From: Hexactinellida sp. DTS-2022
Lineage: Eukaryota > Porifera > Hexactinellida
Assembly (NCBI GenBank): GCA_028753945.1
Contig: JAPNXP010000002.1
Span: 5,022,001-5,086,000 of the forward strand
Reading direction: 5' to 3'
DNA length: 64,000 bases
Below the pieces are notes generated by a model. The model was given only the letters and a program-made list of their open reading frames with translations, ran no database searches and was not told where the DNA came from. Position 1 is the first letter of the stretch. The number at the start of each line of letters is the position of its first letter. Shown here piece by piece: positions 1 to 11,290 of this stretch. The position numbers were made by a program, and so were the translations under genes.

Positions 1-99
1 TATTTATAATACTAGTTTTGGTATTCTTTTGGTAAATGCACTATTTTTGGCAAATTTGTAAACGCGATTGAAAATACAACTTAACCAAGGGTGCGCGGA

Positions 100-1029
100 T
101 CTCTTCGGGCTCGCTGAAGGCCTGGTATTGGTTGAAATGGATCATTGATATGACTGGAAAGATAGAGCTAAACTCTAGCTACTTTTTCAATTTTAATCTT
201 GTGGTCACATCACTGAAATGACACCACCATATGTTGTTATTTCAATTGTAACCATTTGGATAATTGTCTCATTTGTTCTTCCGATGAGTTTGTAATGGGA
301 TATTGATGTGATTAGATGGTTAGAGCTAAGCTCTATAGTCTATACTTTGGGAGCGAGGAAATTTGCTGGGTCATCAAAAATGGGCACATCACGTGCCCAT
401 ATATGGATCATTTTGAAAACTTCGTGTTAGGGTCACGAAATGTGTTATTGACGGATGTGAATTCGGGTATTCCGATTATTTGAGTATTTGACAAGAAAAC
501 ATACCCTCGATTGGATTAATTTTGAAAACTGAGTGTTAGCGTCACGAAATGTGCTATTGACGGATGTGAATTCGGGTATTCCGAGTATTTGAGTATTTGA
601 CAAGAAAACATACCCTCGATTTGGATTAAAGGCCCTAAGGTTTCAAATTTTCACCATTTAACTTTTTTTATTTGATCAATTGTTGATTATTTTTGTCAGA
701 CAATATATGGAAATTGAAATGTTGACTCCAGTGTTTCGAATATGGAGAATAATCTACGGACAATCGATGGATACGGTGAAATCCAATCTACCACAAAACA
801 AGTAGGTCATATCATTGAAAATAACTTTGGAAAAGAGTCAAAACTGTGTGCAAACAACTTATATTGTCCGTCTCTACTGTTAGCTTTAAGAAAAATATTT
901 CAGATTTTTTTCTTACATAATCAACAAATTTTATTCCGGGGAATACCGTTAAGAGGGAAGTACATCTGTTATATTATTAGAATCCCGCTATATTCCTTCC
1001 CCCTACAATTAGCTGACACTTCGTAATCT
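100..1029 (+). repeat. Old dispersed repeat with an internal tandem duplication
   Basis: This is a copy of a dispersed family recognised by a core reading roughly GGGCACAT...GCCCATATATGG followed by GTCACGAAATG. Related sequence occurs at 8800-9330, 31955-34310, 35205-35725 (reverse), 40449-42037 and 45700-46100. Here a block of about 108 bp is tandemly duplicated (about 411-520 and 521-628). The part after 640, with TTGATCAA..TTGATTA, matches 9015-9330, so the copy probably reaches the hAT element at about 1030. I see no coding function. Confidence 0.6.
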
Positions 1030-3106
1030 TCAGAGTTGATAATCTTCTAGGCACTTTGGAATACGCCTTGTTATATGGGCCCGTGAACTAACACCTATAC
1101 TTTCTACTTTCAGCCCACGGTTTGTAGATTTTATTGGTGTTGCACTTGAAGTATTATAATTATGGTCTGACGGTGGTGACCATTGCACATCGCTTAAAGG
1201 TTTCTTAGGTGGCGGAGGTTCACAGCTATTAATTTCAGTTATCAAATTATCCCTTACATTTGTGGGCAAACTAACTTCAAGTTCTAGATCTTTCTCCATT
1301 CCGAAATAATGATATCCTTGATAGCATCCCAAGAGTATTTCTGTTGAATAGTAAAGAATGAAGTTTTGAACCTGGGATCAAGTATTGTTGCGATTAGGTG
1401 ATGTTTTTTGGTAAATATCTTTCCATCAATCACAAAACGTGTCTCAATGGATTTCCTTAATTCGTTCTTCATTGTTTGCACTCCTTCATAATTTTCTTTT
1501 TTCCAAAGGTATCGTAAAAGAATTTGTATTTCGACGATGACTTCAGAAATGGATATTGAATTGGAACTAAACCGTTTTATAACTTCCTCAATTGGTTGCA
1601 ATAATCTTAACATATTTTCAACTAAATGCCACTGGTATAAAGTGAGGTTTGTAATTCCAAAATCATTTGAATACATTCCAATTGCTCTTCTTTGCTCTAT
1701 CATACGTTCCAACATGTAAAACGTGCAATTCCATCGAGTTCTCACATCTTGGATTAGTTTGTGTTGTGGAATTCCAAGTTCATTTTGAATATCTTTGAGA
1801 CGATTTGTTGCTAAAGGTGAATGATGAAAGTGGCCAACAATGTTTCTGCTAACATGTATAATATCCTTAATACTTCTTTGTGAGAAAATACTATCGTTTA
1901 GGGCCAATTGGAGTGTGTGTATAAAACAACCATCACTATCTATATTGGACAATTCCGCACCTAGGCTCATGTTCGCGGCATATTCGCGAATGAGGAGATG
2001 ACATTTTATATTAGAAATATTCCAACCATCTCTCATTTTCTTGAAGAATATCAGAAATGGAAATTCCGGTATGACTACCTGGAAAATGTTTGACGTTTAG
2101 AACAACATCCTTCCTCTGAAACGATAGATCTATGAAGTGACCGCTTAAACTAATATATGACAGGTTTGAATGCATATCACTCCAATTATCTGAAGTAAAG
2201 GAAATGTGTTTTTGATCTTTTAACAGCTGTGAGATAGAATGTGTTAGTTTATCATAAATATTCGCAATTAACTTTTCTTGAAAATATTCTCTGCTTGGAA
2301 TTTCATATCTGGGAGAAATATGACTGATCAATCTTTTGAATCCGATATTCTCAACTATAGAAATAGGTTGGCTATCAATCGCTATCATTTCTCCGATTCG
2401 ATAGTGAATTTCCATTGCACGAGGATCGTCAATCTGCCATTTTCTTTGTTTTTCGAAAGTCTGATATAACGTTTCTTGAGTAGTTGCATTTAGATCTGAT
2501 TGAGTATGCGGGATCAGAGTAATACTGGTTCTGGAAGATTCAATAACATTGGGATAATTGTTGCAGAGCTGTTCTGGCTGTAGTCGACATGTGGGAAGAG
2601 CAGATAATGACTTGTTAGTGTGTTTAAAAATTTCCGGATGTAAATTTTTCAAATGATTCAACAGTGGGGATGTACTGTATGTTTTGGGATTCTTCCCATG
2701 TGAGATATTGGCGTCACACTCCTTGCACAGTGCTCTCGAAGAGTCGTGTTTAGAAATTGAGAAGAATGAACAAATTTCGCTCATATGCATTATGGAAATA
2801 AATAGAATGAAAGATCCCAAATATAATTTCAGCTATACATTGAAATGTGCATGCATATCAATGTGTACAGTATATCACATTAATATTCTATTGTACCAGA
2901 GACCTTAACCGTAAAGATACCAATGAAGAAGCCGATCCTACTGATAATCCAATTTATACACCTTGATATTGAAATATGCTATTGTGGCGACCTTATTTCT
3001 GCAATACTATCTCTAGCCGATTATCCGGCCGGATAACTGGATAATTGGTGACAGGATATCCGGATCCGGCCGGAGCAGAGAATCTCTAATCCGGTACAGC
3101 TCTAGT
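1000..3106 (-). mobile_element. hAT DNA transposon remnant
   Basis: The element holds the hAT transposase pseudogene at 1030-2784. Upstream of the gene, 2995-3106 is rich in CCGGATAT/CCGGCCGGAT repeats and ends, read on the minus strand, with TAGAGCTGTACCGGATT. Short subterminal repeats next to a terminal CAG/TAG are usual for hAT ends. No matching opposite end is visible near 1000, where the older dispersed repeat abuts, so the 3' end appears lost. The 3106 boundary is an inference without a target duplication. Confidence 0.55.
1030..2784 (-). pseudogene. hAT transposase with BED zinc finger, broken
   Basis: Three overlapping reading frames encode one hAT-type transposase. I place the start at the methionine of MSEICSFF because BED domains usually begin with such a hydrophobic run; upstream residues in the frame do not look coding. 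The BED finger has C20, C23, H44 and H49. After it come the family blocks IAIDSQPISIVEN, FTSDNWSDMHSNLSY, CFIHTLQLALND, TRWNCTFYMLER and ATILDPRFK, in the usual order. Frameshifts lie near 2036 and near 1290. The reading then runs into a proline-rich tail (CEPPPPKKP) that ends at 1030. The C-terminal hAT dimerisation block (ERSFS-type) is absent, so the gene is truncated. Related to the ZBED group by motif; the exact hAT family is not assigned. Confidence 0.82.
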
Positions 3107-3536
3107 TTATATATATATATAAATAACGTTCAGAGCGTTTCCATACTTTTTTCTAATTTAGCAAAGTTGTATGGCCACATTTCTCAAAAATAGGGAAATT
3201 CCATCGAAAAATTGACCTAAATTTTGCAATTCCTAATAAATAATATAAATTTAGATAATATTGGTGATTTTCTAGTATACGCAAGTTGAATGCATATTGA
3301 TTTGACGAGTTATGAAGTAAAACAAAGTGTTTCATGTTTTCATGATTTTCTACTAGATATATCTATGGCTTATATTACATAGCAACGCTATATATGTTTT
3401 AATTGAATATAGACAAGTTTAAGCATGAAATCAATGATGTTAGTTATTTTTCATATACTATACAGTAAGGCAAAGGAACTGATAAACTAATTGAATTGAC
3501 ATCGTAAAAGGTATTGATTATACCCATGACGTCACA
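3107..3536. other. No gene seen
   Basis: AT-rich sequence with a short (TA)n run at 3108-3122. Nothing coding or repeated elsewhere in the window was recognised. Confidence 0.5.
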
Positions 3537-3559
3537 GTCATGAGAAGTCGTAGGTAGCG

Positions 3560-3740
3560 TTAATATTAATTACGGCCCCTCTTTGGTTAATTTGGAAATT
3601 GAGATTAGACTGTTTTCGTATAGTACCCAGTGAAGTGTAGATGCATTGAAAATTTCTAGTGAATCTGAGCTCTACTTTTGTTGTTAATACCAGTTTAGTG
3701 CTGAGGAATGTGTGTATCATCATGAAAAGGTCAAATGTAA
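3560..3740 (+). repeat. Fragment of fold-back repeat family
   Basis: Starts with GGCCCCTCTTTGGTTAA and continues through GAGATTAGACTGTTTTCG to GTGTGTATCATCATGAAAAGG. The same order is seen at 38993-39150 and, in reverse arrangement, near 62130-62270. This copy lacks the palindromic arms found in the others. Confidence 0.55.
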
Positions 3741-3907
3741 ATTAAGGGCGAGATATTAATACTTAAGCGCGACATTTTATGCAAAATAGCACCATTCTGA
3801 AATCAAAGTGCGTCAAATGTCATGGCGCGTTTAACGCGCTTTGTGGGAAAGAGTGGCATTGATATATCTGAAAAATAAATTCAACCGAATTGACACTTTG
3901 ATAGACT

Positions 3908-4034
3908 AGGTCCAGGTCAGGTCAAAAAAGTTTAGGTCAGGTCAGGTCACTCAAAGGTCAGGTCAAGACGTTCAGAAAATTGATTCAGGTCACTCAAAGG
4001 TCAGGTCAGGTCAAGTCATGACCTGACCTTTTGA
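3908..4034. repeat. Degenerate CAGGT/AGGTCA simple repeat
   Basis: About ten copies of AGGTC, many as AGGTCA, sit in roughly 125 bp, followed by two inverted copies (GACCTGACC). It reads as a 5-bp repeat (CAGGT) broken by spacers CTCAA and AAAAAAGTTT. AGGTCA is also the nuclear-receptor half site; see findings. Confidence 0.75.
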
Positions 4035-4059
4035 CAAGCCTGGTTGAAATCATGGTTGC

Positions 4060-4200
4060 CAATCCAATCCAATCTAGAAGATTTTCGATTGCCGATTGCT
4101 GCATTTTTCACCGATTGGATTATCGGTTGGATTGTTGCATTTTTCATCGATTGGATTGTCGATTGGATTTGTTCGATTTTATTGATTGGATTGCAATCGA
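4060..4200. repeat. GATTGGATT-type simple repeat
   Basis: Several copies of CGATTGGATT and CCAATCCAATC lie in about 140 bp directly after the AGGTC repeat. Such degenerate subterminal repeats are common near hAT ends, and this block lies just upstream of the hAT remnant at 4340, but I cannot show a terminal repeat. Confidence 0.5.
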
Positions 4201-4339
4201 TGAATTTTCATCTATTTTTTTCGATTGTTTTGTTTTTTCAATTTCTAAATAATGCCACAATTTATAATGCTCAATTGCTCGTCAATTAAACCCAATAATA
4301 TATGTTTGAAGTTTTAACATATGATGAAACATAACTCTT

Positions 4340-6470
4340 TTTGATATAATACTGAGGAGTTAGGGGAAGATATTCTTCAGAGGCTTGTTCCAAGTTAATC
4401 TCATTCAAACTAAAAGAATTTGGTATAGAATTCGAAGCAGATGTCATTTCTATCACAACATACGGTTGTTCAATGATGAAGAAGTTGGGACGAATAATAC
4501 CCAATTGTCAGCAGTTATGCTACGCACATGGACTCCAGCTTGTAATACAAGACGTTTTCTATTAAAAGAAACCAAAAGAAACTGAAGAAATTTGTTTTAG
4601 TACAAGCGAAACCGATGAAGATGAATACATGGAAATGTTTGATGATTTTAATGATGATGCATGCATTGTTTCGGAATCGATGGACCCTCAGAATGCTCTT
4701 GCACTAAATTTTGATATATCCAAAATAGTAACCAAAGTACTTAGAATTCTGAAAATCTTCAAACGATCACCTTTGACAAATGAAACTTCGCAAAAGTATG
4801 TGAAAGAGACTTATCCAAATGTACTGAATGTGGTACTTGATTGTAAGATTCGATGGAGCTCATTTGTTAATATGCTTGAGAGGACAATTAAGATTAAATT
4901 ATCAATTCAAAAAGCACTTTTAGATCATGGTGAAGAGATATATCTTAGCGACCAAGAAATTGCGGTTATCTCTTCTATAGTTGAAGCTTTGAATCCAATT
5001 AAGATTGCTTTAGAAGCTCTATGTAGAAGAGATACAAATTTAATTACAGCTGAAGCAACTGTAAAATTTCTATTGGAAGGTATTCAGAAATCTAACACAG
5101 AGTCTCATGCACAAATCGTGGAGGCATTATGCCACGGATGGTTCAAGAGAGATACACTGAAGTTTCAGTGATACTTCAATACCTACATAACCCTTGGGCG
5201 CGAATTGCAAAAAAGGCTTTAGTAAACACATTTTGTGCTGATTTATTATCAACAACGAAAGGAAAGGAATTGAAGATGAGGAACTTGTGAGTGAAAAAGT
5301 ATAAATCTTAAGGTTAAATTACCCCACGTGAATGAAAGTTCTTGTATTAATCTGTAATTGTGAGAAATATATACCTATACGATACAAATCAATAAACCAA
5401 AAAGAAAATGTCCCTATCTATTATACTTTTTATTTTTTGTCGGTTTCAAAATTTGGCTAATACAAATCTCCCATAGGGCGATTTCCAAAAGTGGTGGTAG
5501 ATATTATGCGGTAATTTGGCAATGCGGCCATCAATGTTTGTTATCAGAATCAATATTTAAAGATTATAAGCGTAAGGAGTTGGTAGACGGTTTACATTTT
5601 TGAATTATGACTTGGAATTTTTTTTATCAAGCATTTAATCAAATTTCGCATAAAAAGATGACCTTTTTATTCATTTTTGGTTTCAAAAGGTCGCAATATT
5701 TTTTATTTAGATCTTATCAAAATTCTAAACGGCCCACCAACCGCCCATAACGATAATCTATCTGATAGATCACACAGTACAGGTCTTTATCAAATAATGA
5801 TCTTGCAAACCACACACTTATCAGGTGGACTCTGAAAAAATCCCCCTATGGGATTTTTGTATTAGCATAATACTGCAAGCCCAATAATTTCGAATTGATA
5901 GAAAATAATTAGATTTCGTTTTCAGTTTCGATATAGCTATAATGTCTTCCATCATATATGTGAAATTCAAACTCCCACCTTCAAAACTAAATTCATGTGT
6001 TTTTTTGGGTGAATCTGCCGTAATTTAACCTTAACTAACTCACCTAATACGTCAGAAACTATATCTGACCTAGATGATATCTAACTCGCAAAAAGATTAC
6101 AATTAGCGATAGACGAATCTATGAGAAAGCCAGAGGATACACAAGTTCTACAATCATTATCCAATACTATATTGATATACGAACTTACTATTGGAGAACA
6201 GACTGGAAAACGAGGATATCATTTGGAAAAGGTATATTAAATGCTACTAACAATACCTGCAACCTCAGTCGAAGCGGAACGATCATTTTCTTTTTCGGCA
6301 TATTTATGCAAAGAATTTAGGACAAGACTCAGTGATAGCACTTTGAATACGCTGGCATTCATAAGGATAAACAAAAGAAAAAGGAGGACTAAACTAATAT
6401 ATAAAAAAGTCAAAATTATTCATCCATTTTCATCTTGTATCCCTATATTATATTTTCATTCTACCAGACT
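4340..6470 (+). pseudogene. hAT transposase remnant split by a TTAA MITE
   Basis: The readable order is: a piece around 4380-4560 with FEADVISITTYGCSMMKK then QLCYAHGLQLVIQDVFY; an open stretch 4629-5171 with DCKIRWSSFVNMLERT and NPIKIALEALCRRD; and after an inserted MITE (5312-6030) a C-terminal dimerisation block at 6241-6390, LLTIPATSVEAERSFSF. The usual hAT pattern TTDG-S-MKK is here TTYG, so the first catalytic Asp is replaced by Tyr. Stops follow at about 4566 and 5169, so it is inactive. It differs clearly from the hAT at 1030-2784 (no BED finger seen, AHG-type Cys/His block). 3' of the gene, 6527-6622 has CCCGGGATT-type repeats that could be the element's 3' end. Confidence 0.8.
5308..6034. 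mobile_element. TTAA MITE family 1, complete copy
   Basis: TTAA duplications at 5308-5311 and 6031-6034 bracket a 719-bp element with terminal inverted repeats GGTTAAATTAC / GTAATTTAACC. It inserted into the hAT gene. Same family at 19295-19902 (chimeric), 38242-38959, 54991-56016 (with nested element), and truncated at 23009-23041 and 40216-40441. TTAA targeting is known for piggyBac, Kolobok and Sola3; I cannot tell which supplied the transposase. Confidence 0.9.
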
Positions 6471-6526
6471 ATAATAACATCATTAAACAAATTTAACTAT
6501 GCTAGAGAAACAACTATCATTATAAA

Positions 6527-6622
6527 TCAAGGGAATTCCGTGAATCCCGAGATTCCCGGGATTCAATTATGGAAATCCCGAAATCACGGGATTATAAAAA
6601 GAGTCCGGGATTAAAACCTTAA
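6527..6622. repeat. CCCGGGATT-rich block, possible hAT 3' end
   Basis: Repeated GGGATT/AATCCC motifs in direct and inverted orientation over about 95 bp, ending GGGATTAAAACC. It follows the hAT C-terminal block and may be its subterminal repeat region. No target duplication found. Confidence 0.4.
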
Positions 6623-6639
6623 AAGTAGTGTAGGAATTT

Positions 6640-7333
6640 AACATCACGCAAAGTGAACTGTCACAGTATAGGGGGATGCAGGGGGGGTATAAACCCGGGA
6701 ATGTGGATACTATACCCCATTTGATACTCCATTATTTAGTGCTTCTAATGATGAAGACAAAATATTCGCAGAGCCGTAGCAAACCCCTCCGGAGCCTAAG
6801 AAATAGCAATTATTGATTGTTATAAACTTCGAAATGAATACTATGAATGGCTCTAAATAATAACAAACAATAGATAGGATAGCTAAAAATATCTCAGTGG
6901 GGTATTATACTCTAAATCTTTAAATAAGTAATCGTCTAGCTTACTAAGCAAAGGGTTCTCATTTTGAAATTTCGCAAGAGTGCGCTTGCGGGTAACACAC
7001 CCGCACTATAATGTATGATTGACAATGAATGTCAAGGCAATAATTATGTACTTTTACGCAAGTATTTATTAACCAAGATAAAAGTTAAAGTTTTGGGGGT
7101 ATAGAAACCGCAATTAATATTGGGATATAAACTAACTTTCAAACGTTATGTTAGGTAAACAAGTATGCTGATTTAAAATTTCGAATCTATAGATTTCTAA
7201 TATGAATATTTGTTGTTGTTGTTTACTAAAAATATGTAAACAAGTTGATTAAAATTAAAAATGAACCCAGAAGTTAGCTTACAACAGGTAAAATAGGAAA
7301 ACAAGTTAAAACTATGGAAAATGGTAGTAAGGG
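6640..7333. other. No gene seen
   Basis: AT-rich unique sequence. A short G-run region near 6670-6690. No coding signal recognised on either strand. Confidence 0.5.
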
Positions 7334-7341
7334 GTGTATAT

Positions 7342-7640
7342 CAGTGCTCGACAAATGAAATTTTGATGGTGGCTAATTAAGCCACCACCTCACTTTTTCC
7401 GGTGGCTAAAGAATAAACAACGTCCGATTTAACAAACCACTGATGACTTAACAAAGTTGTAATGCCGTAAAACAACACTCATATTAATAACAAATAATGC
7501 AACGATAATTATAATCTACACCACGTCAAATAATCCACAATTCATGGTAGATTAGTTAAGCCACCAAAGGCAATATTTGGTGGCTTAAATAAGATTTTTG
7601 GTGGCTAACGCCACCAAACCACCTAATTTGTCGAGCACTG
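7342..7640. mobile_element. hAT MITE with perfect 8-bp target duplication
   Basis: 299-bp element with ends CAGTGCTCGACAAA / TTTGTCGAGCACTG and the 8-bp duplication GTGTATAT at 7334-7341 and 7641-7648. Internal GCCACCA/TGGTGGC pairs make it highly foldable. A second copy (55652-55949) sits inside a TTAA MITE. Confidence 0.93.
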
Positions 7641-7699
7641 GTGTATATAACATAAGCCATGAAAGAAAGGTGAGGAGTAAGGTTTCTAACTAGATTTTT

Positions 7700-7865
7700 C
7701 TTTTAGATTAAAACTAGTTCTTTCCGAATCTACTCAAGTTTTTAAAAATAATTCCAATTCTACTCAAGTTTTTCAAAATAATTCCAATTCTGCTCAAGTC
7801 TTTTCAATAAATTCCAAATCTACTCAACTTTTAAGTAAATTCACAGATCTACTCAAGTTTAGAAA
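7700..7865. repeat. Tandem repeat, about five copies of a 33-38 bp unit
   Basis: Unit approximates AATTCCAATCTACTCAAG plus a T-rich tail. Its reverse complement resembles the unit of the tandem array at 8622-8790, so the two arrays form an inverted pair. Confidence 0.75.
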
Positions 7866-8621
7866 GGCTATATTAGGTATATCTTATATATTAAATCGCG
7901 AGGGTTTGTTTTTCTATTTGTTTGTTTAAAATTGATTGAGGGACTGGTAAAAGCTACAGACTTGAAATTTGGCAGTGTAGGGAATACTGTACGTATAAAG
8001 AAATCAATATCTAAAAAAACATTCATATCATCCATCACAAAAGGTGTTAAAACCTTTATCCAATTAAATTCGAGGGTTGTTCCAGTATTGATTAACAGAT
8101 AGCATTCAATTAGCATAATTGAATGCTAATTGTTAGATTTTGCTAATTGTTAGACAGTTATCTAATTGTTAGATTCGAAGTTCAGGAATCTAGTTAGTTA
8201 TTTGTGTTCTGTCTGTCTAGCCATACATTTCTAACATTCCATTGTGTTATTTGATATCAAATTATTATAAATAAATACAATAACTTCTCCACATCCCAAA
8301 GTTAGGCATCCACTTGTACGTTTCTTATGATATTAAATTTTATATTTGGATTGGTATATTATTTCACACTATCAAGCTTTAATATCTAGAAAATTATCTG
8401 TTCAAATTAGCATAAATATCCAAATTAATTATTCTGTCTTATATAAACCGATAACTAGGATCTACGGATATAAATAGACAGCCAGGGGTCACCCATCAAG
8501 AACGACATATAATTTGAAAAGGAACATGCTTGAAATAAAAGCGAGTACCGCAGGCCCGAGAACAAGTTGTAATGACGTGCGTAGAGCAGATGAGCTGCTT
8601 GTACTAATAAGGAATCTCCAT
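7866..8621. other. Segment between inverted minisatellites
   Basis: AT-rich. A 82-codon open frame on minus at 7868-8116 shows no known domain; its sequence includes ACAACCCTCGAATTTAATTGG, also seen at about 11080, so it is probably repeat DNA rather than a gene. Confidence 0.4.
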
Positions 8622-8790
8622 AATAGTTTCAATAATCCAATAAAACTTGAGCATATTTGTAATATTGCAATAAAACTTGAGCATATTTGGAATAATCCTA
8701 TAAAATTGAGTAAATTTGGTATAATCCAATAAAACGGGAGTATGTTTGCAATAATGCTATCAAACTTGAGTATATTTACAAATTAGAGTA
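8622..8790. repeat. Tandem repeat, four to five copies of a 34-38 bp unit
   Basis: Unit approximates CCAATAAAACTTGAGCATAT followed by TTGNAATAAT. Inverted relative to 7700-7865. Confidence 0.75.
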
Positions 8791-8799
8791 TTGCGATTT

Positions 8800-9330
8800 G
8801 CAGCGCCATCAAAGATGGGCACATTAAATGCCCATATTTGGATCATCTTGAAAACGGTGCGTGTTAGCGTCACGAAATGTATTATTGGCGGATAGCAAGT
8901 CGGATATTGCGAGTATTTTGAGACATACATTTGATTCTAACTGCTCGGCTGTCTGAGATAAGAAATTGACAAGAAAACGTACCCTCGAATGAGATGATAG
9001 GCCATAAAGTTTCAAATTTTCACTTTTTAATTATTTTTTTGATCAAATGTTGATTAGTTTCATCAGAGATCACTTGGATAGAGTAATGGAATGACTAATC
9101 CTACCAATGTTGAGGAATACATGCTTAGAATGGTTCGAAGAGGTGAAACCTATGTTCCGCTGTACAAATTTGCTCATATCTTTGAAAATACTATTGGAAA
9201 TACTCAAAACTTTCTATATACAATAAATATGGCCCTTCCGTTTTGCCGAGCAAAAAATAAATTTTTTGTTAAAATGTTTTTTTTGGATAAATTTACTATT
9301 ATTTTCCCGCCGGGAATGCCGTTAAAATAA
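8800..9330 (+). repeat. Old dispersed repeat (GGGCACAT...GCCCATATTTGG core)
   Basis: Second copy of the family at 100-1029. The similarity continues past the core through TTGATCAAATGTTGATTAG to the GCCGGGAATGCCGTTAAAA segment near 9310. An apparent 79-codon frame at 9091-9330 lies wholly in the repeat and is not conserved in the first copy, so I do not call it a gene. Confidence 0.6.
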
Positions 9331-9480
9331 AAGTAGAACTTGACAAACAAATACCTCTGGGGGGAGTATCACTCTACCACTGGACTTTTGAAAAAGAAAG
9401 TCAAATTCGACAAACAATATACTAAGTGGACAGTCAATCCCTCATCCGGGCCGGTTGTTGATGGGTGGGTCTACACTAGC
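9331..9480 (+). repeat. Satellite-family monomers (about two, partial)
   Basis: Contains GTAGAACTTGACAAACAA and ACTAAGTGGACAGTC, hallmarks of the roughly 115-bp monomer found in arrays at 10080-10570, 21925-23008, 39885-40215 and 42405-42650. Confidence 0.65.
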
Positions 9481-9599
9481 CGGCCAAAGTATTTGAACAG
9501 CAATAATTTGTATTATACATTCAAGCTTCTATCAGCAGAATAGAATTGGTAGATGCATCAACACTGCAATTTACATAAAAAGATTTGTGAAGTATTATA

Positions 9600-10079
9600 A
9601 AATAGCAAATTTTTTGAATTTACATTTATATCGTGGTGTTAAACTCATTAACTATATAACTAGCTAATTAAATAAATAATTTCTGATCATCAAGGTGGAA
9701 TGGGAATATAGAAGTTCTGATTGCAGATTTGAATTCCACATGGTCGAATTACTCTACGAGCATAATTTCAAATGATTACGTTTATTCTCTACTGGAATAC
9801 AGCCACATTCCCATTTGTGCCACTTGTGCCACAAGTGGCACGTGTCAGATACACTTATGCCACTTCATGGATATTAACTAAAATCACGTGAATTCAAAAT
9901 ATTATTTAATTTATAACTATAGCAAGATATTTATAGTCATTTCAGATAAGTCTAAACAGCCTCTAATAAGTTACCAGACGATTATTGCAGTTTGCATTAG
10001 AACTCCAATTGTTCAAATACTTTTGGCTGGTTAGTGTATATTACAGAAATATGCATAATTAGAGTTAAACCAAATTGTA
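9600..10079 (+). repeat. Dispersed unit that precedes satellite arrays
   Basis: The sequence from about 9650, with CACATTCCCATTTGTGCC and CCACAAGTGGCAC, through TATTGTTCAAATACTTTTGG is repeated at 42042-42420. In both places satellite monomers follow directly, so unit plus array are probably parts of one mobile element. Confidence 0.65.
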
Positions 10080-10570
10080 CCTTCACAAACAATTATCTAG
10101 GAGGGGAGTCTCCCTCTAACACTGGCCGTTAGGGACAGTTGAAGACTAGGTCTATGTAAGTGAAATACACATAATTAGAGTCAAACGAGAGTGGACCACG
10201 ACAAAAAATATACGAAGTATATAGTCTCCCCCTCATCCTGGCCGGTTATAGAAGTGTGGGTCTATATTAGAGAAATAAGCATACTTTAAGTCAAAACAAA
10301 GTAGAACTTGACAAACAAATACCTCTGGGGGTAGTATTTCTCTACACCTGGCCATTTGGGCCTGTAGAAGTGAGAATTAATATTAGAGAAATACGAATAA
10401 TTAGAGTCCATAAAAAGTGGACGCTGACAAACAATACTTAGGAAGGGAGTCTCCCTCTACCCCTGGGCGTTAGGGACTGTTGAAGTCTAGGTCTGTATTA
10501 GAGAAATACGCATAATTAGAGTCAAACCAAAGTGGACCACGACAAACAATATACGAAGCAGTGGCGTCGA
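10080..10570 (+). repeat. Satellite array, about four monomers
   Basis: Monomers of about 115 bp with the shared boxes GACAAACAAT, AGAGAAATACGCATAATTAGA and GTCAAACCAAAGTGGAC. The last monomer breaks off at about 10560 (ATACGAAGC). Confidence 0.8.
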
Positions 10571-11290
10571 ACTTTCCATTTTTCGAAAAAGCATGACGGG
10601 GGTTGCTCCGAAATTTTTAAATATCACCTAGTATAAAACGCTTCTCAGAAAGTTGTTTTGCCTATTGTAGAACTTTTTTCCAAAGGTTGAGTTTATCCTG
10701 ATGAAAATTTAACTATAAATCGCTTTCTTTAATCTTTCTGACACAACAAATATGTTGCATTATTGCTATAAACATGGCGGCTTTAACGGTTCGAATTAAG
10801 GAGATACAATGGAAAATTTATACAAATATACCTAAATACGATATTTCCTGTATTAGCATTTCCAAATATACTTTTGACATGCCAGGTTCCGATTCTGAAT
10901 CATAAATTCGAAATTTGTCACTATTATGACCTTTTTGACCTCATTGGAGAAATTAATTTTCTCTCGCCCAATTAAATTACAGTCTCAGTTAGGTATTCTA
11001 TACTGCACACTTAACTATTGATAGAGACATAAGAATCCTTTTATACTAATTGAATGCTAGATGCCAATCCATACTGGGACAACCCTCGAATTTAATTGGT
11101 TATAGGTTTTGTCACCTTGGGGATGGGAAGATGTAAATATTTTTCTTAAAAATTCCTTATCTGGAGTGGTCAGGTAATTCCTAGATAATATGCAAAATTT
11201 GGTAGAGATCGGTTCAGGCATCTCAGAGGAGATGTGAGGACAGACAGACAGACAGACAGACGGACATTGTCTTTTTTCCCTTAACTAGTA
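10571..11290. other. No gene; contains a (GACA)n microsatellite
   Basis: No coding signal. A (GACA/CAGA)n run at 11238-11266 follows a segment with AAATTTGGTAGAGATCGG; such a layout is common at retroposon or non-autonomous element tails but is not diagnostic. Confidence 0.4.

Noticed and set aside
742-1026. 94-codon plus frame
   Set aside because: Lies in a dispersed repeat also found at 8800-9330, where the frame is not conserved; no domain.
9331-10570. Possible CRISPR-like array
   Set aside because: Repeats are long, contiguous satellite monomers without regular unique spacers, in a eukaryotic setting.
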